From Candidatus Buchananbacteria bacterium CG10_big_fil_rev_8_21_14_0_10_33_19 (GTDB lineage: Bacteria > Patescibacteria > ABY1 > 2-01-FULL-39-33), in NCBI GenBank assembly GCA_002773855.1, contig PEZY01000002.1, positions 1 through 49,382 on the forward strand: 49,382 bases of DNA, given 5' to 3'. Every line of letters begins with the position of its first letter. Within the stretch, counting starts at the first letter, position 1. The translations under genes were made by a program, and so were the position numbers. Positions 1 through 6,440 of the stretch are shown piece after piece. The notes under the pieces are model-generated. The model had not been told where the DNA came from. It saw only the letters and a list, made by a program, of their open reading frames with translations, and made no database searches.

Positions 1-378
<378 letters not shown>

Positions 379-408
379 ACAAGAATTGGATTATAATCTG
401 AGATTTTT

Positions 409-452
409 ACCAAGCTATTTTTATCTAAATTAAGATAAATATTTAGCTTGGT
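409..452 (+). other. Hairpin in the 23S-5S spacer
   Basis: ACCAAGCT (409-416) pairs with AGCTTGGT (445-452), and an AT-rich stem continues inward. No T-run follows, so an RNA processing stem is more likely than a terminator. Confidence 0.45.
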
Positions 453-463
453 GATAATTTCAA

Positions 464-493
464 TTGTACAAATTGTCTTTTTTATGATATAAT
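464..493 (+). promoter_or_regulatory. Possible promoter for 5S rRNA
   Basis: TTGTAC (464-469) and TATAAT (488-493) are separated by 18 nt, just upstream of the 5S gene. The -35 is weak. The 5S may simply be cleaved from the long rRNA transcript. Confidence 0.3.
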
Positions 494-511
494 AAGTCTG
501 AATTTGAATTC

Positions 512-629
512 AGAGTCTGGGTGCTTCTAGCGAAGAAGTCACACCTGTTCCCATCTCGAACACAGAAGTTAAGATCTTCAGCGCCGATGATACTCTTCAT
601 TGGGGAAAGTAGGTCAGCGCCCGGACTCT
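512..629 (+). rRNA. rrf: 5S rRNA
   Basis: About 118 nt closed by a terminal helix, AGAGTCTGGG (512-521) with CCCGGACTCT (620-629) including one G-U pair. The conserved CCATCTCGAACACAGAAGTTAAG-type loop B/C segment is at about 550-575. It follows 23S on the same strand, the usual 16S-23S-5S order. Confidence 0.95.
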
Positions 630-659
630 GCATTCAAAGGAATGCTTGTACCTTTTAAA

Positions 660-694
660 AAACTAGTTTTGATAGTTAATTAGTCCTTTTTTTT
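660..694 (+). terminator. Weak terminator after 5S rRNA
   Basis: AACTA (661-665) and TAGTT (673-677) can form a short stem, and an eight-T run follows at about 687-694. The stem is only 5 bp and AT-rich, so this is tentative. Confidence 0.3.
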
Positions 695-724
695 ATATTG
701 GACACCAAGTAATTTATAATTGTC

Positions 725-940
725 ATAACTAGTTGACCAATATTTGTTTCTGAGGAAAGCAAAACGCGACTCCCAATGGGATAAGTCTAAACCGTCATTT
801 ACGGGGTTATGGATGCCACAAAGGCGTCCCAAGTAAGAACATAAGTTCTGAAGACAGGTGAATTACTATTCATCTAAGACTAAGCGGAAACAAACACAAT
901 TTATTTAGACGTTCTCAAAGGAGAGCGTCTTTTCTTTTTG
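725..940 (+). ncRNA. Unassigned structured RNA
   Basis: No protein frame is open here, but the stretch folds compactly. A 10-bp closing helix joins TTTGTTTCTG (743-752) and CGGAAACAAA (885-894). Inside are five local hairpins in a row: GACT-CCC/GGG-AGTC (768-787), CCGT/ACGG (792-804), GGATGCC/GGCGTCC (811-829), AGAAC/GTTCT (836-849) and AGGTGAAT/ATTCATCT (856-875). A rho-independent terminator follows at 907-940. A TATAAT sits at 715-720, but no good -35 is visible. The next gene has its own promoter at 948, so this looks like a stand-alone RNA, not a leader. I could not match it to RNase P RNA (no GAGGAAAGTCC core), tmRNA, SRP RNA or a riboswitch I know. The 5' end is uncertain. Confidence 0.65.
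907..940 (+). terminator. Terminator of the structured RNA
   Basis: AGACGTTCTC (907-916) pairs with GAGAGCGTCT (921-930) with one G-U pair and loop AAAG, followed by a T-rich run. Confidence 0.85.
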
Positions 941-947
941 TTTTAAA

Positions 948-976
948 TTGACATAAGCCATATTATAAGCTAATAT
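948..976 (+). promoter_or_regulatory. Sigma-70-type promoter of the zinc-ribbon pair
   Basis: TTGACA (948-953), 17-nt spacer, TAATAT (971-976). An ATG at 975 lies inside the -10 box and so cannot be the start of the downstream gene. Confidence 0.8.
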
Positions 977-1016
977 GACAACGAATAGCACTTTATCAAC
1001 CAAAGGAGTTAATATA

Positions 1017-1184
1017 ATGGCTCTAATTACAACTTGTTCAAAGTGTGGACGCAATAAATTAATTGATACAAAAAATATCCATCCATTAAGTCGTATATGC
1101 TATGATTGTGCCCGTAAAAAATCAGATATTAAAAAGCCAACAAACACAGATAATAAACCTGACTTAAATAAAAGGAGATTTTAA
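1017..1184 (+). CDS. Small zinc-ribbon protein (56 aa)
   Basis: A 56-residue protein with two cysteine pairs, CSKC near residue 8 and CYDC near residue 29, spaced as in a zinc ribbon; the tail is lysine/asparagine-rich. The start at 1017 is chosen because AAAGGAG (1002-1008) lies at proper distance. The upstream ATG at 975 is within the promoter. It is followed one base later by a related gene whose N terminus repeats the pattern, and both share the promoter at 948. Metal binding is inferred from the cysteines. I do not recognise a named family; a role in nucleic-acid or protein binding is possible but unshown. Confidence 0.75.
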   Translation: MALITTCSKCGRNKLIDTKNIHPLSRICYDCARKKSDIKKPTNTDNKPDLNKRRF

Positions 1185-1185
1185 T

Positions 1186-1572
1186 ATGGCTCTTCTTAAA
1201 GTATGTACTATTTGTCAACGTGAAAAAATTATCGATACTCATTGTAGTCAACAAGGCCTTGTTTGTTTTGATTGTTTTGATAATAATCCTCAACTTAATC
1301 ACCAACCAGATTGTCGAGTTGAAATAAAAAAAAGAATCGAAAGAAATAAAACTCTTGATAATATTCATACTCAACTCGAAGAAAAAATAAAGATAGCCAA
1401 TCAATCCAGAGCAAATATTGAATCTTTAATAGTAGTTCTTCATAATATTGACCCATGTCCAGTATGCAAAGCAATTAATTTTACTAAATGCCAAGCCTGC
1501 TTTGGTCATGGCTACAATCAACGCCCAACTCTGGAACAATTAAGTGAAGTAATGCCAGAAACCAGATACTAA
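1186..1572 (+). CDS. Zinc-ribbon protein with DnaJ-like CxxCxGxG knuckle
   Basis: 128 residues. The N terminus (MALLKVCTICQREKIIDT) is paralogous to the preceding 56-residue protein, with cysteine pairs CTIC and CFDC. A charged helical middle (about 50-80) is followed by a second cysteine cluster, CPVC...CQACFGHGY (about 95-115), resembling the CxxCxGxG repeats of DnaJ. The SD AAAGGAG (1171-1177) fixes the start. The gene is cotranscribed with its partner from 948 and ends at the terminator at 1576. Probably a zinc protein of unknown task. Confidence 0.75.
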   Translation: MALLKVCTICQREKIIDTHCSQQGLVCFDCFDNNPQLNHQPDCRVEIKKRIERNKTLDNIHTQLEEKIKIANQSRANIESLIVVLHNIDPCPVCKAINFTKCQACFGHGYNQRPTLEQLSEVMPETRY

Positions 1573-1575
1573 CTA

Positions 1576-1603
1576 AAAGCGATTAACTAATCGCTTTTTT
1601 TAT
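1576..1603 (+). terminator. Terminator of the zinc-ribbon operon
   Basis: AAAGCGATT (1576-1584) pairs with AATCGCTTT (1589-1597), followed by Ts. Confidence 0.85.
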
Positions 1604-1629
1604 TTGTTAAAATTTGTTAAGCTAATCTC

Positions 1630-2205
1630 ATGACTAAAGAAAAAAAATTAGAAAAATTAAATAAAGAATGGTCTCAAAAAATAAAATCACCACTACTTAA
1701 AACTTGTAATCAAATAGTAGTGGGTGATGGCAATCCTAATGCAGACATTATTATAATCGGCGAAGCCCCTGGCAAAAAAGAAGATGAATCTGGTCAGCCG
1801 TTTGTTGGAGCCGCTGGGAAATTTTTAGATCAAATGTTAGACAACATTAATTTAAAACGTGATAATATCTACATCACCAATATTGTTAAATGTCGACCAC
1901 CCAACAACCGTGACCCCCTGCCACAAGAAAAAGAAGGGTTTTGGCCATGGTTACTAGATGAAATTAATTTAATTAAACCAAAATTGATTATTACCTTAGG
2001 CAGACATTCTTTATCAAATTTTATAGAAAACCCAATCATATCGCAGGTTCATGGCACTATTGTAGACAAAAATATCCCTAAAATAGGCGCCATTAAAATC
2101 TATGCTCTGTATCATCCAGCCGCTGCGCTATATAATGGTAGTATGCGTGAAACTCTGATTAAAGATTTCAAAAAAATACCAAAAATATTAAAATCAATCG
2201 ACTAA
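1630..2205 (+). CDS. Family-4 uracil-DNA glycosylase lacking Fe-S cysteines
   Basis: 191 residues with the hallmarks of the type-4/5 uracil-DNA glycosylase superfamily: GEAPGKKEDESGQPFVGAAG (about 46-65), which forms the uracil pocket, NIVKCRPPNNRDP, and HPAAALYN near the C terminus. It would remove uracil from DNA in base-excision repair. Classical family-4 enzymes hold a [4Fe-4S] cluster through four cysteines. Only two cysteines remain here (TCNQ near residue 26 and KCRPP), and the usual partner positions are replaced, so the cluster is probably absent. There is no SD. A TAAAAT at 1608-1613 suggests a very short leader. Confidence 0.9.
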   Translation: MTKEKKLEKLNKEWSQKIKSPLLKTCNQIVVGDGNPNADIIIIGEAPGKKEDESGQPFVGAAGKFLDQMLDNINLKRDNIYITNIVKCRPPNNRDPLPQEKEGFWPWLLDEINLIKPKLIITLGRHSLSNFIENPIISQVHGTIVDKNIPKIGAIKIYALYHPAAALYNGSMRETLIKDFKKIPKILKSID

Positions 2206-2237
2206 AATATAACTATAATATTTTTCCAAAAACAAAA

Positions 2238-2265
2238 CCCCTCTCCGGAGATAGGGGCTTTATTT
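2238..2265. terminator. Bidirectional terminator between converging genes
   Basis: CCCCTCTC (2238-2245) and GATAGGGG (2250-2257) form a stem with one mismatch, flanked by A- and T-rich runs. It serves the glycosylase on plus and the lysine-rich gene on minus. Confidence 0.75.
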
Positions 2266-2278
2266 TTTAAGAAAAATT

Positions 2279-2407
<129 letters not shown>

Positions 2408-2479
2408 GTGTGTTTCACCTCCTTTCAAAATGAGAATTATATTTTGAAATAACCAAATTAATTACTTCAAACTATGTTT

Positions 2480-2508
2480 ATTATACCACAAAAAAAAACT
2501 GTCAACAA
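2480..2508 (-). promoter_or_regulatory. Promoter of the lysine-rich gene
   Basis: On the minus strand TTGTTG (2508-2503), 17 nt, TATAAT (2485-2480). A TTGACA overlaps at 2505-2500 with only 14 nt spacing. The leader is about 65 nt. Confidence 0.55.
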
Positions 2509-2548
2509 TACTTGTCCACAGTTTTTTTAAAAAAAATCTTAAACAAAT

Positions 2549-2947
2549 TTATTTTTTAAAATTAAATTTATAATTAATTTTTTTATCTTCTAAATATTTT
2601 TTAAAATCATCCGCTGTTTTAAAATAAATTTTTTCAGCCGGAGAATTATTATATCGCACGCAATCAGTTTGTTTATAGTCTCGACAAATCTTTGGGCGAT
2701 CATCATATATAGTACAAAGCTTTGTTTTTTGATCTAATTTTGAACAAGGGGTCATAAATTCGACATACCAATCATTATCGTGGTCCACAAAAACATTAAC
2801 ATTTTCATGTAATAGTTGCCAAATAATATTATCATAATCAGTTTTATTAGTTGGCTTATCTATGCCAACAGCTATATACCGACAACACAAATCACAGTTA
2901 TCACATAACCTTAAATTTTTTAAATTTTCTTTTTTTTCCTCCGACAT
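2549..2947 (-). CDS. YkgJ-like CxxCxxCC cysteine-cluster protein
   Basis: 132 residues with the UPF0153/YkgJ signature: CDNCDLCCRY near residue 15, then CSKLDQKTKLCTIYDDRPKICRDY and a last cysteine in TDC. The family is annotated as a putative zinc- or iron-chelating protein and includes flagellin lysine methylase relatives; its function is not settled. No SD is visible. The gene ends before the lysine-rich gene on the same strand, which has its own promoter. Confidence 0.8.
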   Translation of the reverse strand: MSEEKKENLKNLRLCDNCDLCCRYIAVGIDKPTNKTDYDNIIWQLLHENVNVFVDHDNDWYVEFMTPCSKLDQKTKLCTIYDDRPKICRDYKQTDCVRYNNSPAEKIYFKTADDFKKYLEDKKINYKFNFKK

Positions 2948-2977
2948 ATTTTATTATGTATAATTTATAAATAAAAA

Positions 2978-3012
2978 ATCCGCTAATATTTTAAGAAGCG
3001 GATATTTTTTTC
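2978..3012. terminator. Hairpin with flanking A/T runs
   Basis: ATCCGCT (2978-2984) pairs with AGCGGAT (2997-3003) and a T-run follows. It may stop transcription from either side. Confidence 0.6.
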
Positions 3013-3600
3013 AAAAAAGAAGTTTAAATCTTTCAACTCCACCGTCTATTGTTTCCACTACCTATCATAATTTAACTAGACTTTTTTTTAGAATAATCAG
3101 GCACGACACTCTGAGGTCAAAGAATTATTAAATTATTAATTCTAATATTAGAATCACTACTATGTATAACATAGTATATTCCAGCCTCAACTACAACCAA
3201 ATGAAAGTGGAAATATGGAACAATAATAAATAAAGATTTAGATTTTCCAATATCATGATAATTATTTACAAATCAATTTTGATTTTAATAATCTTCTTGA
3301 TCATAAATAAATAAGTCATGAAAAGAGTTATTAGTTATCTCTTTATAAAAAACAGTATGATACTTTTCCTATTGTCCACCTAAGAAGATATCACAATCCA
3401 CTTCCTTTATTTCATTAGGACTTAAACAATTCATACAAAGAAAAAAACTGGAATAATTATTATACTTAATTTAACATCCAAAATAATTTCAGATATTATT
3501 ACCTCCTGTTTTCTTTCTTTGTTATATTTTAATGTTCAAATCACTTTTAAATTTATCATTGATACAATCCAAAGTCAACTTAAAATAATTAAAATAAAAA
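3013..3600. other. 588-bp stretch without a clear gene
   Basis: Every frame is broken. On the minus strand a frame from about 3266 to 3112 reads protein-like (...LFIIVPYFHFHLVVVEAG...) but has no start or SD, so it may be a decayed gene. Two perfect palindromes lie together: ATTCTAATATTAGAAT (3139-3154) and TACTATGT/ACATAGTA (3158-3176). A CAGGAGG at about 3508-3502 on minus has no usable ORF after it. Nothing else is supported. Confidence 0.4.
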
Positions 3601-3628
3601 ACACCTATTTAAAATAGGTGTTTTTTAT
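3601..3628 (-). terminator. Terminator of the minus-strand tRNA cluster
   Basis: ACACCTATTT (3601-3610) pairs with AAATAGGTGT (3612-3621), with A- and T-runs on both sides. It lies just beyond tRNA-Ala on the minus strand. Confidence 0.8.
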
Positions 3629-3633
3629 AACTG

Positions 3634-3707
3634 TGGACCCAAGGGGATTCGAACTCCTGACCTCCTCGGTGCAAGCGAGGCGCTCTAGCCAGCTGAGCTA
3701 TGGGCCC
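3634..3707 (-). tRNA. tRNA-Ala(UGC)
   Basis: A cloverleaf on minus with acceptor GGGCCCA/TGGGTCC, anticodon stem CCTCG/CGAGG around loop CTTGCAC (anticodon TGC), and T-loop TTCGAAT. One A-C mismatch sits in the T stem. The 3' CCA is not encoded (the discriminator A is followed by CAG). Confidence 0.95.
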
Positions 3708-3712
3708 ATATT

Positions 3713-3961
3713 TTAACCTAGTGCTCCAAATAATGGTTTTAATATTGATAAGGCTACTCCTTGAATTAAACCAGTCATTACCATAATAGAAATAATAATT
3801 ACCAAAATTCCTATTGACTGATAAGCAGTCGATCCTCGACCGTAACCAAATATTTTTTCTGACCATTTTGGTTCACCAATAGCTTCTACAAATTTAGCCG
3901 GTTTCCAAACCATTAAACAACCAACTAACAATCCAAATAAACCTAAAAAAAACATCGCCAT
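3713..3961 (-). CDS. Small two-helix membrane protein (82 aa)
   Basis: 82 residues: a hydrophobic N-terminal helix (about 3-20), a polar middle with KWSEKIFGYGRGSTAYQ, and a second long hydrophobic helix (about 49-77). It lies between tRNA-Val and tRNA-Ala on the same strand, only 5 bp from tRNA-Ala, so it is probably transcribed with them. No SD. The layout is typical of conserved hypothetical proteins of Patescibacteria; the function is unknown. Confidence 0.7.
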   Translation of the reverse strand: MAMFFLGLFGLLVGCLMVWKPAKFVEAIGEPKWSEKIFGYGRGSTAYQSIGILVIIISIMVMTGLIQGVALSILKPLFGALG

Positions 3962-3984
3962 GGGATTAACTTTATTTTTTTATG

Positions 3985-4058
3985 TGCACGCTGAGGGATT
4001 CGAACCCCCGACCCCCTCGGTGTAAACGAGATGCTCTAACCAACTGAGCTAAGCGTGC
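3985..4058 (-). tRNA. tRNA-Val(UAC)
   Basis: Acceptor GCACGCT/AGCGTGC, anticodon loop TTTACAC (anticodon TAC), T-loop TTCGAAT in a GGGGG/CCCTC stem, discriminator A. CCA is not encoded. Confidence 0.95.
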
Positions 4059-4065
4059 TTATTAG

Positions 4066-4147
4066 TGCCCAGAGCGGGACTTGAACCCGCACCCTCTTGC
4101 GAGGCCAGCCCCTCAAGCTGGTGTGTATGCCATTCCACCACCTGGGC
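4066..4147 (-). tRNA. tRNA-Leu(GAG)
   Basis: A class II tRNA with a long variable arm (CCTCGCAAGAGG). Acceptor GCCCAGG/TCTGGGC; anticodon stem CCAGC/GCTGG around TTGAGGG (anticodon GAG). CCA is not encoded. Confidence 0.94.
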
Positions 4148-4173
4148 CCACTTCTGCACTAAGTATATTATAT

Positions 4174-4530
4174 TTAAGAAACCTTTTTCTTATCTTTTAA
4201 TTTTTTCTTATAATTTGGCAAGAAATTTAATTTTGCTCTTCTAACCTTGGCAGCTCTAACAAATTCCATCTTAGCAATATTGGGTGAATAAATAGGAAAA
4301 ATCTTTTCTACACCAATACCACCAGCTGCTACTTTTCTGACAGTGATAGTAGCGTTTTTTTGTTTACCACCTTTGTGAGCTAAAATAATTCCTTCAAAAA
4401 TCTGAATTCTTTCTTTTTCCTCACCTTTAACATTTTTTTCTTTGATTTTTTGATGTACCTTAATGGTAACACCAGATTGTATTTTTGGTAAAATCTCTTC
4501 TAACCAATTATTTGTGTCTTTTTCAGCCAT
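4174..4530 (-). CDS. rplS: Ribosomal protein L19
   Basis: 118 residues from the ATG at 4530 (MAEKDTNNWLEEI). The frame is open for 36 more residues upstream, but that extension (SYYYLVIVIKV...) is hydrophobic and unlike L19. Family marks are GVTIKVHQKIKE..., RIQIFEGIILAHKGG, ITVRKVAAGGIGVEKIFPIYSPNI and KVRRAKLNFL. L19 sits at the 30S-50S interface. In many bacteria it ends the rpsP-rimM-trmD-rplS operon. Here it lies among tRNA genes, with rpsP, khpA and trmD at the other end of the window. No SD. Confidence 0.95.
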   Translation of the reverse strand: MAEKDTNNWLEEILPKIQSGVTIKVHQKIKEKNVKGEEKERIQIFEGIILAHKGGKQKNATITVRKVAAGGIGVEKIFPIYSPNIAKMEFVRAAKVRRAKLNFLPNYKKKLKDKKKVS

Positions 4531-4662
4531 ATTTTTGTTTTGTCTATAATATTTTGATATTTTTGTTATAAAAACTTGGCATATTTTAGCCAAGACTTTA
4601 ATCACAATTACTAGATAATAGTAGCTAATTTTGACCAAAAAGTCAAGTCTAGTCTAGTCTAC

Positions 4663-4750
4663 TGGTGCCCAGGGCGGGACTCGAACCCGCACGGAGTATT
4701 AATCCAAAGGATTTTAAGTCCTTCGTGTCTACCAGTTCCACCACCTGGGC
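4663..4750 (-). tRNA. tRNA-Leu(UAA), CCA encoded
   Basis: A class II tRNA: acceptor GCCCAGG/CCTGGGC, anticodon stem AAGGA/TCCTT around CTTAAAA (anticodon TAA), T-loop TTCGAGT. The discriminator A at 4666 is followed by an encoded CCA (4665-4663). A triple AGTCT repeat follows at 4646-4660. Confidence 0.95.
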
Positions 4751-4794
4751 TTAATTATAACATCTCGGCATAGCCTCAATCAAAAAACTGACGC

Positions 4795-4863
4795 CCAGTC
4801 GGTGCCGGAGCGATTTTTTATCGCTCGTTGAATACTTCTTTAGATCGTATCCAACCCACCTGG
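4795..4863 (-). ncRNA. Compact folded element between tRNA genes
   Basis: On minus, CCAG (4863-4860) can pair with CTGG (4798-4795) around two hairpins. One is GTTGGATAC/GTATTCAAC, 9 bp, which needs a G-U pair that exists only on this strand. The other is GAGCGAT/ATCGCTC, 7 bp. It sits in a run of minus-strand tRNAs but lacks a T-loop and an anticodon arm, so it is not a normal tRNA. It may be a degenerate tRNA or a spacer structure. Confidence 0.35.
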
Positions 4864-4882
4864 ACCAATTATTTTTAACAAA

Positions 4883-4909
4883 ACCCTGAGACTAAATAAA
4901 GTTCAGGGT
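4883..4909. other. Hairpin upstream of the folded element
   Basis: ACCCTGA (4883-4889) pairs perfectly with TCAGGGT (4903-4909). It lies between tRNA-Gly and the folded element. No T-run follows on minus. Confidence 0.4.
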
Positions 4910-4914
4910 AATAT

Positions 4915-4991
4915 TGGAGCGGCGAACCGGATTCGAACCGGCGACCTCTTCCTTGGCAAGGAAGCGTTCTAGCCAACTGAACTACCGCCGC
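4915..4991 (-). tRNA. tRNA-Gly(GCC), CCA encoded
   Basis: Acceptor GCGGCGG/TCGCCGC, anticodon stem CTTCC/GGAAG around TTGCCAA (anticodon GCC), T-loop TTCGAAT, discriminator U (usual for bacterial tRNA-Gly), then an encoded CCA (4917-4915). Confidence 0.95.
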
Positions 4992-5046
4992 AAATTACTG
5001 ACTTAGTATAGCATGTAATAATTAAATTGTAAAGAATCGATCATTA

Positions 5047-6084
5047 TCAAGAAAAATAACCAATTATCTGGTCTATTTTCCTAAAAATAGCCATTTCATT
5101 CTTATTTTTATACTTTAATAAATTTTTTCTAAATTCCGGAATACGGTCTATAAACAATTCTATATCCTTTTTATTAATCTTATTCATCTCTAATCCATAG
5201 CCCATATCTTCCAAATATCTAGCATTAATAATTTGTTCTGTTTGTTTTTTTATGGGCATAGTTAAATATGGTTTTTTCAAATACAAAGCTTCAGATATCA
5301 AACTAAGACCAGCAGTGCCTATTATGGCCTGACAATTAGCTAAATATTTCAACCATTCATGTGAACTATAGTCTTTAAATATAATATTACCATCAACACC
5401 TTTTTGATTAGAACCAAAAACTACAAATTTATAATCTACTAAATGTAATGTTTTTATTAATTCAGTAAAATTTGAATTTTGATAAACCAGAATATAATTT
5501 TCAGCTTGAGGAATTAATTTTTTAATTTCTTGCCTAACAATTGGCGGAAATAAAAATGTATCTTTTCGACGAAGCGGAGTTTCAAAAAAAGTAGTGACTA
5601 AATAATATTTAGCTCCCCAAACCATAGATTTTATAACCAACTTATCAGCTAACAAATCCTTGCGATATTTAGCATTAATTTTTAATTTAGTATTTGTTAA
5701 TTGGTGCTGATTATCCAGTGATATAAGTGGCACTCTTTGTAATTTGGCCAATATTGCTGTTAACGGCTCGAAATCGGTTATTACAATGTCTGGATCAAAT
5801 GATCTAAACTTATCTAATATTTTGTTCCAATATTTTGATTGTTTGGCTACTTGATAAGCATTTTTATAAATTGTACGCCAATAAACCAACTTATTATTCT
5901 TATATTCTAAGCCCAATCCTGGCACCTCATAAACATCAAAATCTTCATCTAAAAAAAATAAAGCTTGACCATAAGTAAAAACCAAGACTTGATGTCCCTT
6001 ACTAACTAGATATTGTAATACCTCTCGACTTCTGGTGGAGTGGCCAAAACCTTGACCAGACACACCATAAATTATTTTTGCCAT
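5047..6084 (-). CDS. MJ1255-type glycosyltransferase (GT28-like)
   Basis: 345 residues with a GT-B fold. The N terminus MAKIIYGVSGQGFGHSTRSREVLQYL is the acceptor-side glycine loop seen in MurG/UGT-like enzymes of the TIGR00661 (MJ1255) group. The C-terminal half carries the donor-binding segment GTAGLSLISEALYLKKPYLTMP (about 256-277). It probably transfers a nucleotide-activated sugar in the cytoplasm for an envelope glycan; donor and acceptor cannot be read from sequence. It is a single minus-strand gene with no SD visible, just upstream of the tRNA-Gly gene. Confidence 0.85.
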   Translation of the reverse strand: MAKIIYGVSGQGFGHSTRSREVLQYLVSKGHQVLVFTYGQALFFLDEDFDVYEVPGLGLEYKNNKLVYWRTIYKNAYQVAKQSKYWNKILDKFRSFDPDIVITDFEPLTAILAKLQRVPLISLDNQHQLTNTKLKINAKYRKDLLADKLVIKSMVWGAKYYLVTTFFETPLRRKDTFLFPPIVRQEIKKLIPQAENYILVYQNSNFTELIKTLHLVDYKFVVFGSNQKGVDGNIIFKDYSSHEWLKYLANCQAIIGTAGLSLISEALYLKKPYLTMPIKKQTEQIINARYLEDMGYGLEMNKINKKDIELFIDRIPEFRKNLLKYKNKNEMAIFRKIDQIIGYFS

Positions 6085-6128
6085 AAATTAATAATAACAC
6101 ATAAACTCCATTTATATTATATCTGATC

Positions 6129-6157
6129 TTGCATAATAACAAGTTATATTATATTAT
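6129..6157 (+). promoter_or_regulatory. Promoter of the 58-aa membrane protein
   Basis: TTGCAT (6129-6134), 17 nt, TATTAT (6152-6157); the leader is about 45 nt. Confidence 0.65.
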
Positions 6158-6210
6158 TTATTTTAAGTTTAATTAGCACATTTACATAAAAACCAAGAGG
6201 AGTAATAGCA

Positions 6211-6387
6211 ATGAAAACATTAAAAGCCTTTTTAATACTAATAGCTGCTATTCTTTCTATATTGTCTTTATATTTTACATACGCACAAAATATTAATTTA
6301 AGCTTATTATTAGCTTCGATGGAGTTACCATTTCTTTGGGCATACATATTCATTGACACTATTAACACTAAAAACAATAACCACTAA
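6211..6387 (+). CDS. Small membrane protein (58 aa)
   Basis: MKTLKAFLILIAAILSILSL begins a 58-residue protein with two hydrophobic segments (about 5-22 and 30-48) and a polar tail TINTKNNNH. The SD AGAGGAG (6196-6202) fits the ATG at 6211. The promoter at 6129 and a terminator overlapping its stop codon make it a complete monocistronic unit. No family recognised. An open minus-strand frame here is a shadow. Confidence 0.75.
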   Translation: MKTLKAFLILIAAILSILSLYFTYAQNINLSLLLASMELPFLWAYIFIDTINTKNNNH

Positions 6388-6406
6388 AAACTAGTGGTTT
6401 TTTATT
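6379..6406 (+). terminator. Terminator overlapping the stop codon
   Basis: AACCACTA (6379-6386) pairs with TAGTGGTT (6392-6399), followed by Ts. Confidence 0.85.
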
Positions 6407-6440
6407 TGTCAGATTACCCAGCAAGTGATAATATTACCCC

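Noticed and set aside
780..815. c-di-GMP-I riboswitch because of TAAACCGTC...ACGGGGTTATGGATGCC
   Set aside because: Only a local resemblance to GCGGGGTTACCGATGG; the two-arm GEMM fold and the GACGCAAAG segment are absent.
743..894. RNase P RNA because of GAGGAAAG near the 5' side
   Set aside because: The next bases are CAAAACG instead of TCCGGGC, the ACAGAAACCCGGC partner is missing, and the RNA is too short.
975..1016. ATG at 975 as the start of the first zinc-ribbon gene
   Set aside because: It lies within the -10 box; the SD supports 1017.
3609..3866. 85-aa minus-strand frame ending in a tRNA-derived peptide
   Set aside because: It overlaps tRNA-Ala and the 82-aa gene in another frame; the GPIAQLARAPRLHRGG part is translated tRNA.
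4531..4638. N-terminal extension of rplS
   Set aside because: Hydrophobic residues unlike any L19; the ATG at 4530 gives a standard protein.
4646..4660. Triple AGTCT repeat
   Set aside because: Only three units next to tRNA-Leu; no function supported.
6144..6377. 77-aa minus-strand frame
   Set aside because: Antisense to the 58-aa gene, which has promoter, SD and terminator.
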